A DNA stretch of 64,000 nucleotides from Sordariomycetes sp. S80-01Y (Eukaryota > Ascomycota > Sordariomycetes): the NCBI GenBank assembly GCA_037042185.1, contig JAXQJY010000023.1, positions 744,001 through 808,000 of the forward strand, read 5' to 3'. Below, one piece after another: positions 1-10,398 of this stretch. Under the pieces are notes generated by a model, which saw only the letters and a program-made list of their open reading frames with translations, was not told the origin of the DNA and made no database searches. A program made the position numbers and the translations under genes. Positions within the stretch are counted from its first letter, which is position 1; each line of letters starts with the position of its first letter.

Positions 1-269
1 GTCGTTTCAAGGGCCGCAGGACGCTTCATTCTAGGATCGCATGGTCGCCAAGAGCGACCTTAAGGCATGAAGCAAGACAACCCGCAAAGTGATGCTCCAA
101 TCTCGTGAACGAAGAAGCTTCACTAACATACTGCCAACATACGGACTGTCCATTGGTCGTCAGAGCGCCTCTGATGCAAGCCTCGCGGTGCACAGACCAG
201 CAAGGACTACGTTGCGCACACCCCTCAAACTCACAAGCGGAACACCGTTCTTGATGGCATACAACCAGG

Positions 270-713
270 ATGTCTCGAGACGACCGCAAGTCCAGCAAAG
301 TCCTTGCGCTCTGCACCACCATTGCGCTGGGAGCCTTCATAGCCCACAACCTCCCGCCTACTCCCAACCACAAACCGCATCGTCGACGTCGCCATCCCCA
401 GCATGATTCCGACGTCCGTCCTCCACCGGCCTGGCCGAAGGTCCCACCTCTGGGCGATGCCTCGCACTACAGAGAAGAGCGCTACCATCTCAAGTATGGC
501 GCGGGCGACAAACCAGGGGACCTGGTCTGTGTTGTTGACCAACGGCCCTTGGACGGAAGTGTTACAGGCCCAGAGGCGAGACAGGAAAGTGAGGCGGACA
601 GGAAAGAACGCAACTATCAGGTGGAGAGATATTACCGCCTAGACGGCCCAGAGGCAGGGCCGGACGAGGCACATAGAATCGTGAAGAGGGGATATCCGAA
701 GTGGGATCGCTGA
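270..713 (+). CDS. Small putative membrane-anchored protein, hypothetical
   Basis: Single-exon frame of 147 residues from an ATG at 270 to TGA at 711-713. After a short basic start, residues about 11-27 form one hydrophobic stretch that could be a membrane anchor or signal-anchor. A basic His/Arg patch (about 34-42) and a charged hydrophilic tail ending in YPKWDR follow. I do not recognise the family and give no function. Its 3' end lies about 50 bases from the 3' end of the convergent ELG1-like gene, so the two tails are nearly back to back. The overlapping alternative frames show no protein-like pattern. It could be a lineage-specific small mitochondrial or ER membrane protein, but that is inference from the anchor alone. 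Confidence 0.55.
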   Translation: MSRDDRKSSKVLALCTTIALGAFIAHNLPPTPNHKPHRRRRHPQHDSDVRPPPAWPKVPPLGDASHYREERYHLKYGAGDKPGDLVCVVDQRPLDGSVTGPEARQESEADRKERNYQVERYYRLDGPEAGPDEAHRIVKRGYPKWDR

Positions 714-762
714 TGTATCTGTATTGCCATCCGCTTTCGTCACCGCTGTATCTTTCTCTAGT

Positions 763-3700
763 CTAGGCTCCCAAAATCATCTCATCGGGGTCGTGGCCCA
801 TGATGGAAGGCGTCGTAACCGCCGAGTCATCTCCTTGGGGCATTTTTGATGCGTCGGGGCTCGCGGTGGTTGAGCCGTCCGTTTCTGCCGCCTCGAGCTC
901 TTCTTTCGCAGCATCTTGCCATTCCTGAAGTCCGGTCCTCATGACTAGCTGGGGGTTGATGGTGCCTTGGAAGTACTTCTCCCTCCTGGTGGATTTTCTC
1001 TCACCGCCCTCCAGAGCAGAATACGCAGCTCTCGTGTTGCGGAAACGTTTTCGCTTGCCACCCTCCCCGCCCTCACTCAACAGGTTGCTGAGCTTCTTGC
1101 GTTCCTTGGCCAGCTGTTCATCGAAGAAGACAATGCTGCGGACCCATGGCGCCACATCTAAGTTGATCAAGTTGAAAGTGCGATCGAATACTGAGGGCTC
1201 GAGATGAGTAGAGGGACTGGACTCGGAAACGGCGATTGGGTCGAACGCATGAGCGAGATCCATCCGCGCCAACCGACTTTCAGTCTTCTTGAAGGAGGAT
1301 TCGAGGATAGATATGGCCTTTGGCTCGTCCACGGGCTCTATCAAACTAGCAGCTTTGTGGTTTCCTGTGGCATTTGTGTAGCCCATGAGGCACTGCCGGG
1401 CTGTCGACGAGAGGGTTGTAGTGATGTCGCGCTCAAGGTAGGCCTGGGCAGTTAGAGGCTCGACGTCTAACAGCTGCCTGCCGAGACTGAAGTCCTCCCT
1501 CATCTTTGCTGGCATGTCCGGCACCCCCGGGTCAATGATCTCCCGCATAGCTGATGCGTATGCACTGTTCGAGAAGACGTCGCCATCGCTTAGCGTCTCG
1601 CAGAAGGTTTGGTACGCATCGACAGCTGCACGCTTGCTCTCGGGAGTGGAATCTTGCGCCATCTTCCTCGTGTAGGCGCGCATATCTAAGTGGTCTTGCC
1701 AGTCACACATTGCAACTTGCCATGAGTCCCAAGATTGATGTATAGCGTCTTCCTCGACTTCTCGCCAGTCGTAGCCCCTTGACATCTGGTCGTGAGCTAG
1801 CCAGCCCATGCCCTTGAGATAAGTGTTCTCGCTGATGACGCGAACAGTGTCGCCGTTCTCGTCCTGATCGACACTGCGTGGCCATCTCAGGTAGAACCAT
1901 TCGAATCCATTCTTGCGGTCGCCCACGCCAATTTGACACCAATAGTTGAGCTCTGCGACCGTTGCCCGAAGATCGTACCCTCGTGAGACGTATAGAGACT
2001 CGACAGCCTCGCGTTTTAAGGCGTGGCCCTCATTTGCGGCAATGAGCAGCGACACGTCGACAGCAAGCTCGGTTGGTGGTGGAGAAAACCTGAGAATGCC
2101 GTGTAAAGGAAGGCTTTGCAAGGGGACCAAGCTCTCGTCATTGCAGGTCATGACGAAAGGACGTCGAGATTGCGCGATCATCGTCATTAGTGTGGGCCAA
2201 AATTGCTTATCCTCCTCGTACAGGATATCAATTTCCTCCAAAAGGATTAGAGACTGCTTCTGAGCTCTTTGACTCTTCTGTGATGACTTTGCTTCAGGAG
2301 CAAAGGCGTGCCCGGAGCTTGCCTTCTTGGGCTCGGCTGGGGGCTGGACCTTGGCTTTGAAGAAAGATGTCATGGTGCCTTGTTTGCCGGACTTGATGTC
2401 CTCCTCCGTCCTATCAACGTTCTCCTCGGAGTCGGCCACCCCCTTGGCTTGATGCTGTTGTACCAAGTGATTCTTGGTCATGTCGCCAATCTTATCAAGC
2501 AGATCCTTACCACTTCGTCTGCTGCTCGAGTTGATCTCGAAGACCTCGTAACCGATCTCCTTGGCCACAGCATAGACAGCTGCGGTTTTGCCGGAGCCAT
2601 GTGGTCCGCTGATCACCGTGACGTTGTTCAGACGTGTGCTTTCTTTCCGAACAGGCCGTAAGATGGTTTTGGATCTTTGTCCAGAGCCAGCTGGTGTCCA
2701 GTCAAGTTCATCGCCAGACACCTCGTCAAGCTCATTATCACCCTCGTCGCTGTCAACAACGAAGTCATCGAGCCTTTTGCGGCGTTTCTTTGGCTTCTCA
2801 ATCTTTCCCTTGTCCTTGCAAGTCTCGACAGACCCAGTGTCGACTGATTGCACTCTCAGCGCCTGCAGCCAGTCTTTGAGGTACATCGCCTCCTTTCCAG
2901 CCTGAAGTACTTCCGCAGCCGCCTGGGGCAAATACTTGGCATGCCAGAGGCTGTTCTCACAGGTCGACTGATCGTAGGCAGAAAGTCTTGTTTCTAGACT
3001 CTCGTATAGGCGGGCAACAAAAGGGTGAGTTTGTGATAGTTGGTTGGCTGAGACAGAACCATTATCCATTTCCTCAGCAGCTGAAGGCTGACGAAGTGTG
3101 TGAAGCTGACGACGTATCCGGGCCTGAAGCTTTCGCCCACTTTCAAACTGCCGCGTGGGCAAGCGAAGCTCTCTCGGAAGCGGCAACAGGCTATCGTCGT
3201 CCGATCCATGTAAGGTTCGCAATGTCTCCAGTCCAAGTCGTTCTATGTAGTTTGTCACAACTGACTCCTTTTGGCTGATATTGACGGTTTGCCCTTTGAA
3301 CTTGCGAAATCGCATATGATTGTGCTGCTTCAACATGGGCTCGTCAACGCGCAGTATGTCATAGTCGATACTTGGCGTCTGGTCTCTGAGCTCTAAGTCG
3401 CCCCGAACATGTGACATCCCTTGAGCCGGCCATGCGGGATGCTTCGCCCCGGGTATTCTGAGGAGGCCCGGGTTGTTCAAGCTTCCGAAGTGGGCTGCCT
3501 TGGGAGGAGGGCCCCAGGGCTTTCGAGGGGAGACAGGCGTGGCCATGGATATCGTATGTCGCTTGGCGGATGATTTCGAGGGCGTCTCTGCCGGCGGCTT
3601 CGGCTCTTGCGGCTTAGGCTTGCCCTTGCCGGTGAAGAACGGATGCGTCCCCTTTGCTGTCGAGCTGCCCTCGACCTTTCGAGGTTCCAATTGCCCGAGC

Positions 3701-4413
3701 TCAAGTGGAGAATCCGTGGCTGCAATTGGCGCCTGAGACTTCCTCGGCCTCCCTCTTTTGCGCTTAGGGGGAGTGGCAGGCGGCTCAGGCGGCGGCGTCT
3801 CTAAAATGGTGGTGATCTTCTGACCGATCGCCACGCGCTGGGCGTCATCGCTGCCGTACTTGATGATGACGATCTTCGAGGGTGGACTGGTCTTTTTGGG
3901 TTTAGGAGGCGAACCCAGTGTTCCCGTCTTCACGTTGAATTTAAGGACCTTCTTATGCTGGGGTGATGACCTTGGAGCGGCAGTCGGAACCGCTGACGGA
4001 GTGGAGGGCGTCCCATTGGCATGTTTCTCGGTTTGTTTCGTCGAACTCGGGGTGTGGTCAGCCGCGACCTCGCTTGGCGGTGGAGGTCCGGCATCGACAG
4101 GCTTGGTAAGATGGTTCGTGATGTCGTCGTTGAGGCTGGATCTTCCACTTTTGCGTTTACGCTTTTGCTTCTTGAGCTCTGGTGTCCATTCGTTCTCCGC
4201 AGGCAACTCAAAATTGGTGCGACGTTTCTCCCCACCACGCTCTTCATGCTCTAGAGCCTCCGTATTTCCTGGTTCTGACACCTCGGTGGAATGGGCAGCT
4301 GAAGGACTACCCGGGGCGGAATCAGGAGCTCGTGTGAAGAAAGGATGTACTGGCTTGTTGGGAGGGCCGTCAGCACCGGACTGGAACATCGTCGCGACCA
4401 GGGTGGTTCCCAT
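763..4413 (-). CDS. ELG1: ELG1/ATAD5-like AAA+ ATPase, PCNA-unloading clamp factor
   Basis: Uninterrupted frame of 1216 residues. The Walker A motif GPHGSGKT lies near residue 600. It is followed by a conserved FEINSSSRRSGKDLLDKIGD stretch and a Walker B-like LLEEID near 740, typical of the ATAD5/Elg1 large subunit of the alternative RFC complex. That complex unloads PCNA from chromatin after replication; Rfc2-5 are the expected partners. The N-terminal 400 residues are disordered and basic. They carry an AT-hook core (KRGRPRK near 219-225) and two copies of an HPFFT motif (23-27 and 257-261). The C-terminal 450 residues are helical, as in clamp loaders. The ATG is the first in frame. It is divergent from the UTP8-like gene, and the intergenic region holds an MCB box. 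No frameshift is seen. The general family is sure from motifs; orthology to Elg1 rather than another RFC-like subunit is likely. Confidence 0.88.
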   Translation of the reverse strand: MGTTLVATMFQSGADGPPNKPVHPFFTRAPDSAPGSPSAAHSTEVSEPGNTEALEHEERGGEKRRTNFELPAENEWTPELKKQKRKRKSGRSSLNDDITNHLTKPVDAGPPPPSEVAADHTPSSTKQTEKHANGTPSTPSAVPTAAPRSSPQHKKVLKFNVKTGTLGSPPKPKKTSPPSKIVIIKYGSDDAQRVAIGQKITTILETPPPEPPATPPKRKRGRPRKSQAPIAATDSPLELGQLEPRKVEGSSTAKGTHPFFTGKGKPKPQEPKPPAETPSKSSAKRHTISMATPVSPRKPWGPPPKAAHFGSLNNPGLLRIPGAKHPAWPAQGMSHVRGDLELRDQTPSIDYDILRVDEPMLKQHNHMRFRKFKGQTVNISQKESVVTNYIERLGLETLRTLHGSDDDSLLPLPRELRLPTRQFESGRKLQARIRRQLHTLRQPSAAEEMDNGSVSANQLSQTHPFVARLYESLETRLSAYDQSTCENSLWHAKYLPQAAAEVLQAGKEAMYLKDWLQALRVQSVDTGSVETCKDKGKIEKPKKRRKRLDDFVVDSDEGDNELDEVSGDELDWTPAGSGQRSKTILRPVRKESTRLNNVTVISGPHGSGKTAAVYAVAKEIGYEVFEINSSSRRSGKDLLDKIGDMTKNHLVQQHQAKGVADSEENVDRTEEDIKSGKQGTMTSFFKAKVQPPAEPKKASSGHAFAPEAKSSQKSQRAQKQSLILLEEIDILYEEDKQFWPTLMTMIAQSRRPFVMTCNDESLVPLQSLPLHGILRFSPPPTELAVDVSLLIAANEGHALKREAVESLYVSRGYDLRATVAELNYWCQIGVGDRKNGFEWFYLRWPRSVDQDENGDTVRVISENTYLKGMGWLAHDQMSRGYDWREVEEDAIHQSWDSWQVAMCDWQDHLDMRAYTRKMAQDSTPESKRAAVDAYQTFCETLSDGDVFSNSAYASAMREIIDPGVPDMPAKMREDFSLGRQLLDVEPLTAQAYLERDITTTLSSTARQCLMGYTNATGNHKAASLIEPVDEPKAISILESSFKKTESRLARMDLAHAFDPIAVSESSPSTHLEPSVFDRTFNLINLDVAPWVRSIVFFDEQLAKERKKLSNLLSEGGEGGKRKRFRNTRAAYSALEGGERKSTRREKYFQGTINPQLVMRTGLQEWQDAAKEELEAAETDGSTTASPDASKMPQGDDSAVTTPSIMGHDPDEMILGA

Positions 4414-4510
4414 TGAGTCGGTCGGGGGCAGCGGCGAGCTCGAGACCTTCGCGATGGTGACGGTTCCCTACAAGGCGTGGTGCTAGGATTCGTGAGGTGA
4501 GAAAGACTGA

Positions 4511-4518
4511 CTCATCGC
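4511..4518 (-). promoter_or_regulatory. PAC-like element core
   Basis: GCGATGAG on the minus strand matches the core of the yeast PAC element, found in ribosome-biogenesis promoters. It lies about 100 bases upstream of the ELG1-like ATG and about 450 bases upstream of the UTP8-like ATG, so it is nearer the less expected gene. A single short word can occur by chance. Confidence 0.3.
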
Positions 4519-4662
4519 TTGCAAGATTGCTTGACAAGACTGAGTGAAGAGGTGCGAAGGCGTGCAGAGTTGCAGTGTTTCGTGAATGTAGGGCAATGCA
4601 AAAGTCCGAGATGGGGGTCACGCCTGTCATGGAGGTCACGGTGTTGGACCGCGTTAAGCAGA

Positions 4663-4668
4663 ACGCGT
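4663..4668. promoter_or_regulatory. MCB (MluI cell-cycle box), putative MBF site
   Basis: Palindromic ACGCGT 250 bases upstream of the ELG1-like start. MBF (Mbp1-Swi6) sites of this sequence drive G1/S expression of replication genes in yeasts, which fits a PCNA-unloader. Exact match; function is inferred. Confidence 0.4.
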
Positions 4669-4862
4669 CTCGCAGGCGCGCCTTCGCTACGTCAGGGATG
4701 TTTCCAGCGGGTCCAGACGCTTCAGTGCAGTGGCTCTCAGTTCCTCGCGCAGACGCACCGCAGACGCACCGCGGCGACCCCACATCTTCCCGCATCCCAC
4801 CGGCCGGACTTTGTTCGGTCCGCCGAATTTATGCTGATCCACCGTCTTTTTCTCGACCCGCC

Positions 4863-4873
4863 AAAAAGTTTCA
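4863..4873 (+). promoter_or_regulatory. RRPE-like element
   Basis: AAAAAGTTTCA differs by one base from the rRNA-processing element AAAAATTTTCA. It lies about 100 bases upstream of the UTP8-like ATG, a plausible position for a ribosome-biogenesis gene. Weak evidence alone; stronger together with the PAC core in the same region. Confidence 0.3.
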
Positions 4874-4970
4874 AATCCCACCAGCCGATACCGTCGCCAG
4901 TCAGTACGACCGCCCAATTGCTGCTCAACTTCACGCAGCCGAGATCGTGACCCAGGCCGCCGCTGTCGCA

Positions 4971-7710
4971 ATGTCTTCGGAATACAGGATACACAAGCCA
5001 TATGTGCTGGCAGCGCTTCCGCGCCCGCTGGACCACACCGGAGGGCAGATCGTTGCCAAGGAAGTCTACGGCCAGAGGGACGGTCAAAGGAAGAAGAGGA
5101 CGGAGCTGGCCGTCGGGATCGATGGCGAGACAGCGAGCATCTACGATGTAAGATAAGACCTTCCCGAGTCTCTGGAATGCGCTGACTTTCTAGATCCCCG
5201 GGTCACGACTTATCACATCGTACCCCATCCCACCTCAAGAATCTTTCACCTGCCCGCCGCACTCAATACGCATACGCCGAACCGGCAGCAGCGACGTCTC
5301 AAGATACACTTTCATCGCAACGAAAGACTCAGCCTCGCACAAGCTGACCCTATTCAAAGACCTTGTCCACAGCGACGGCAAGACGACCTCGACCACCGAA
5401 TCGAAGACCTTGCGAAACTCGCCCGTGAAATACATTACCACCTCAGCCGCAACGCAAACATCAGCTGTCGGCAACATTGTTGCGGTTTGCCAGAATGGCG
5501 ATGTCTTCAGCTTGAATGGTGAGACTCTTGCAGTCCAGTGGACTTCTTCGTCCAAGTCTGCGGTGCAGGATGTCTCCTCGTCGACCGTGGACAAGTTCGA
5601 GATCGACTTTATCACTTCAGGAACTATGGAGGACCTCAGTGAGGGCATGTTCAAGCATCGGCCTGAGGTCTACACAGCCCTGCCGAAGGGATCTACTGTG
5701 GACCCTACGCTTTTGGTGCTGGTGTCGAGGAGTGTAAATCAAGGCGAGACTGGCCGACACCTGCTAGTATTGGCAGCGGGCTCAGGAGACTCAGCGGCTG
5801 AGGCCCAGCGATTGACACCTCTCGATGTAGCTCCCCTGCCCTCGACAACGACACGATCCTCAAAATACCGCTTTGAGGCTCAATCTGGGCTGCTGCTGCA
5901 GTTGCATGAGGGTGCTCTGGAGGTGTACGATCTGACCGGCGCAGTGCCAAAGGTCAAATCGATCATACAGATGGAGGATGCCACAACTTTCGCCATCATG
6001 TCTCGACCCTTCATTCTGTCCTGCTCCCCCGGTTCGATCAGCCTCTACAACTACCGGTACCGATCTGTTCACGCCAACACTCCGCTCGATCTGTCCGAGT
6101 TGCCCTCCGAGAACCGATCGCCCGACTCCATGGAGCTTATCACCTACCTGCGGAGTCAAGACGTCATGGTCGCTCTTGTTGACAATGTTCTGGTGTGCAT
6201 CCAGATCGAGCCCCCCAAGAGCAACGGCAAGAGGCGGAAGGCGGGTCTTCTCATCGACTCCATCGGACGTGGAACTGCAGTTGAGATCCCGTCGAAGAGA
6301 CAGAGAATGGAACACCCCATGGACGATTTCTCGAACAGGATACCAGGCACAATGACTCCAGAGTACCTCGCCAACTTCCAAGCGCGCACGGAAGCAGCGG
6401 ACGAACTCCTCGGTCAGAACGATATCGCTGGATGGGAGAAGATCCTCCGAGTCGAATTCGGCATGGAAACAGAGCCAGCGACGGCATCGAAGGGGCAAGC
6501 ATCGGAACCTGACGAACTTCCCGAATGGGTGTGGCCAGAAGAACCAACCCCATATCCCCCGGTCGATAGACGCTGGGTCATATACGCCATCAATCGGGTC
6601 TTCGCCGCAGAAGTCGCCAACCCCGAAGAGCCCACTCTCAGACTACGATCCCTCCTCCCCGGCACCAACGTCTTCCAATACCTCGCCATGGCCGGGCACC
6701 TGACCCTCTCCAACCTCCAGTCCGCCTTCCGCGAAGAAATCGAAGACTCGACCGGTCAGCGCAACTTTGCCGCCGACCTGGTGTCTGCCCTCGTTGAAGC
6801 CGACGAGTCGATGGCCTTGCTGCTGAACTACCTCCAAGCCACCAAGCTCGCCGAGGCAGAGGTCCTCCTCGCCATCAGGGCCTTGATGGTGAGCATGGAT
6901 CTGATACCCACGGTCGGAAAGACCAACACCGCCAAGCTCCTCGCCAACGAAGCAAGCGAGGCGGGCAAGGACGACATGGATCTGGACGATCTAGAGCGCG
7001 AACTCGCCGTCACAGAACACTACCTCGGTGACGAGAGCAGCTCCCGGTCAAGGGGCCTTACGCTCGCATTCACAAAACTCTGGCGCTTGCCATCAAGAGG
7101 TGTCGTCAAGGCTTTGAGGAGCACCCTTCAGACGGAGGAAATCCTTTCCCTGATCCACCTGCTACGGATAGAACTCGTCCAGGGCGCATGGACATCCCTC
7201 TACATAGACCCCACCTCCTTCGACGCCGAGGGCAACGAGCCGCCCCCGGACAGCGTCATCGCCCTGATATCCGACCTCCTCGGCCGTTGCATCGACGCCG
7301 TCGGCGCGGGCGGGTGGCTGCTCAACGACGCCGTGTCCAGCATGGATGAAGCCGCCTCCGAGACGGGCGACTTCATCACGGCGCTCAAGCTCGAGGTCAC
7401 GGCCGCGCTCGAGGGCATCGAGGAGGCCGTCTACCTCAACGGCGTGGTCGGCGAGTCGGCGCGCTACGGCCTCGCGGCCTCCAAGGGCGGCGCGCAGCGC
7501 CTGGCGGGCTGGAACGTCAACAAGCCGCTGCCCGTCGCCGTCGAGAGCAGGGAGAGCAGGATGCTGCCCCTGGGCCTGAGGACAAAGGGCCTGCCCAGCA
7601 GGGACAAGGTGGTGTCTGGCGGCGAGGTTGTGCAGAGGAGCCTGCGTGAGACGGGACATTTGATCAGTCAGAAGGTCGAGGCTTATAGTTTGGAGAAGTT
7701 GGCCGTCTAG
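4971..7710 (+). CDS. UTP8: UTP8/NOL11-like U3 snoRNP (small-subunit processome) protein
   Basis: Two exons, 4971-5147 and 5194-7710. The 46-base intron has donor GTAAGA, branch region GCTGAC and acceptor TAG, and joins in phase 0 to give 897 residues. The N-terminal third (start MSSEYRIHKPYVLAALPRPL) has the repeated short beta-strand pattern of the Utp8 beta-propeller domain. A basic KRRKAG patch near 310 could be a nuclear localisation signal. The C-terminal half is acidic and helical. Utp8, a t-UTP/UtpA component, works in pre-18S rRNA transcription and processing in the nucleolus, and in yeast also in tRNA export. The assignment rests on the overall N-terminal pattern rather than on catalytic motifs. 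Another WD-like nucleolar factor is the main alternative. The PAC/RRPE-like words upstream agree with a ribosome-biogenesis role. Confidence 0.75.
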
Positions 7711-8176
7711 GGGGGGTTGATAAACTAGACGTTAATACAAATACCCACGATTAGTGCCAATCTTAATTCTCACTGTCACCGTGCGTCCCCTATGGCAAAG
7801 GTTGGAGTCACGACGCAGCTGTATGGCTCGTATCAGATAACGACGTCCGGGGTATCTATTCATCCATATCCCTTCGTACAGATCCTCCTGTCATCATTCT
7901 ACACAGCTATAAAAAAAGGGAAGATAGTAAAAAGAAAAGAAGGAAATAAAGCAGTCTACATGAAACCAGCTGTACATTACCAAAGTCATATCAGGTCCGC
8001 ACTCATAATTCGTGTCGTTGTAATATCGAACAAGAGAAAGGAGGAAAGGAACCAGTCCAGGAACGACTTCCCCTGTCCCACTTCCATCGGAGGGGAAGAG
8101 GAGGAAGAAGAATGGGAAAAGCCATTCGAAGAGAAAAATATCATGAAGCCCAAAGGCATGAGGCATCCGGCTTGGC
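7711..8176. other. Convergent 3' region, no gene seen
   Basis: 466 bases between the 3' ends of the UTP8-like gene and the arginine-rich gene. A/G-rich tracts near 7910-7950 and 8085-8125 look like untranslated or terminator sequence. I see no supported frame. Confidence 0.5.
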
Positions 8177-10398
8177 TCATACGCTGCTCGCGGCCTCGGC
8201 AAGCACACTCAGCAGGCTCACCGCCGCACCGCCAATCCCCACCGCCCCCAAGGTCTCGCCCCAGGCCTTCTTCTTTGACCGCCTCTCTGCTCTAGGGTCA
8301 TCCCTTCGGCCGTCGTCATCTCGTTCTCTTCTCCACTCGCGACGGTCGTCTCTTTCTCTCCGGTGGTCATCTCTGTCACGACGGTCGCGGGTGAAGTCTT
8401 CGCGTTCTCTGCGATCATCGCGACGACGACGGTGGTCGCGGTCATCGTGGTACCGCCTTTGGGCGTGGCGGTCGCGATCTCGCGGCTCGCGCTGTTCACG
8501 CTCACGGTCACTGTGATATCGATCATGGCTTCGGTCGTCATGGTCACGATGCCGCCTCCTTCTCTCCTTCTCATGGCGATCATCCTTTCCGTCCCGTGGA
8601 CTCTTCGATTCCATCTCATGGGGCTGAGGATCGAAGCTAACATGATGTTCATTTTTATTTTTCAGAATGCTCTTCGGAGGGACAGTCGATGAGGGACTAC
8701 CCTTTTCTTTCTCCGGCGGCTCAACGATGTAGGGGTAGCTTCGCGTCCCCTTTTCGGAACCCCTGACCTTGTCCGAGTGCCTGCTTCTTTCAGAAGACAG
8801 CTTGCCTTTCTCAGAAGCTCCCGGAGCTCTGCCCTTGGCAAAGAACTTGTCGTCGTCGGAGTCTGTCTCGTCACTTTCATCAAACAGATCCGAGTGGTCC
8901 GTCGGCTCGTCATAACTCGACTTTGAGTCAGCCCGGTCGTGGTGGGCACTGCGGTGGGTGTGGCTACGGAGAAAGCGTGCTGCGCGGCAGTCGCGTGTCT
9001 GACGGGCAAACTCAGCGATTTGACCCTTGGTCAAGCGACCGAGGACGGCGACATATGTCGGGCGTGCTTCGTAGCGGACGCCTGCACGATCGAGGACTTC
9101 AGGAGAGACACGGTCGCGGTTGATCTTGGTCCACTGAGCATCCATGGGGATCTCTCGTCCGCTGGAGTCTGGAGCGAGACGGAAAGTTGAGGCACCCATG
9201 CTAGGGCTAGCGCCATAGCCAGGCGGGCCGCTGCTGAGCGAGGAGTATGTAGGCAACGGTGCATTGACAGGCGATGTGCCGAGAACCATTGAGTTTGGAG
9301 AGCCAGGAAGCTCAGCAAGATCACCAGCGGTCAACATGCCGGCATGGTGCGGGGAGGGCAGGTATCTTTGGCTGGGGGAGGCACCGTAGGGTTGCGGTGA
9401 TTGCTGGTAAGCGGACAGTTGCGTGGCTGCCCTGTTGTCCATGGCGATCAGATCTTGTGTTGAGATGAGGGCGAGGGACAAGTCGCTTGTCTCTGAGCGA
9501 GGTGAGTCCTCCTGGGAAGAAAAGGACCCTCGAGGCTCGTTAGCAGCAAGCTCAGGCAAAGGCTCCTTGGGCGGGATGGGAGGAGCCCCAGATCCGTCAC
9601 GGCGACGTGTTGGCTCTTCCGCAGGCATGCGCCTCGCCGTCTTCATGCTGGGCGCGAACTTCTCGTTATCGATCCCAGGATACATCTCCTTGGGCGCCGA
9701 CGCCTCGGCTTCATATTCCAGCAGACCTCGTACAGTGGGCTGGGCGACACCAGTCTCCGAGGACATAGATTCGAGTCCACGCACGTATGCCCGGAGGACT
9801 TTCTGCTCATTGTCAGCAACAGACTCGTCATGTCACGAGGGAACTTGTCACAACGCACCTTGTGTTTCCTGAGAACTTCTGGTGAGAAGCCCTCCTTTTC
9901 CAACTCGCTTCTGAACTCTCGCCACAGACCATCTTCGTCCCCCGAAAAGCCGCTGTCCCGTCGCGAGAATACCCTTTGCGCGACCTTGTCAACCTTGTCC
10001 TTGATGCCTTCGAGACTCGACTCGTCCTGCGCCGCTGGTGGGATCGTCGCCCGAGTCTGCAACTGCACGGCGTCCAGGAACCCGTCTATCCGTTCCCTCA
10101 GTCTTCGCACCCGACCAGCAGCCTGGTCGCCCCGTCGTCCATCGCCCAGCGCATCGTCGAGCTGTCGCAGCGCAGCGCCGCAGTCGTCTATTAGAGGCGC
10201 AACTTGGTGCGTATACGAGCCTCCGCTGAGTGGCGAGTCCGGGTCGGCAGCTTCGACGCGAAGATGACGGAGGGCGACGTGCAGTTGCTGCACGGCATTT
10301 GCGATAGAGGGGAAGTCGTCGCGAGCGCGGATGAAGAGGGTTCGAGCGAAGACGTCGACAGCGTCGATGTGTTGTTCGACGGAGAGTCCGCCGCTCAT
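8177..10398 (-). CDS. Arginine-rich low-complexity protein, DUF8035-like
   Basis: Two exons, 9859-10398 and 8177-9802, with a 56-base intron (donor GTGCGT, acceptor CAG) joining in phase 0 to give 721 residues. The N-terminal 180 residues are helical. After proline-rich linkers, a segment near 410-460 (DAQWTKINRDRVSPEVLDRAGV and following) looks folded. From memory it resembles the uncharacterised fungal DUF8035 domain. Residues about 600-690 are an Arg/Asp/Glu/His-rich tract with repeated RRDRDDRRE-type dipeptides, like RD/RE domains of nuclear RNA-associated proteins. A short hydrophobic tail follows (GAVGIGGAAVSLLSVLAEAA), which could be a C-terminal anchor. Function unknown. An RNA- or nucleus-associated role is inference from composition only. 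Confidence 0.75.

Larger units (their letters stand above)
4414..4970. promoter_or_regulatory. Divergent promoter between ELG1-like and UTP8-like genes
   Basis: A 557-base region separates two divergently transcribed genes. It holds an exact MCB box (ACGCGT), a PAC core (CTCATCGC, reverse of GCGATGAG) and a one-mismatch RRPE-like word (AAAAAGTTTCA). These are listed separately. No other coding sequence is credible here. Confidence 0.5.
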
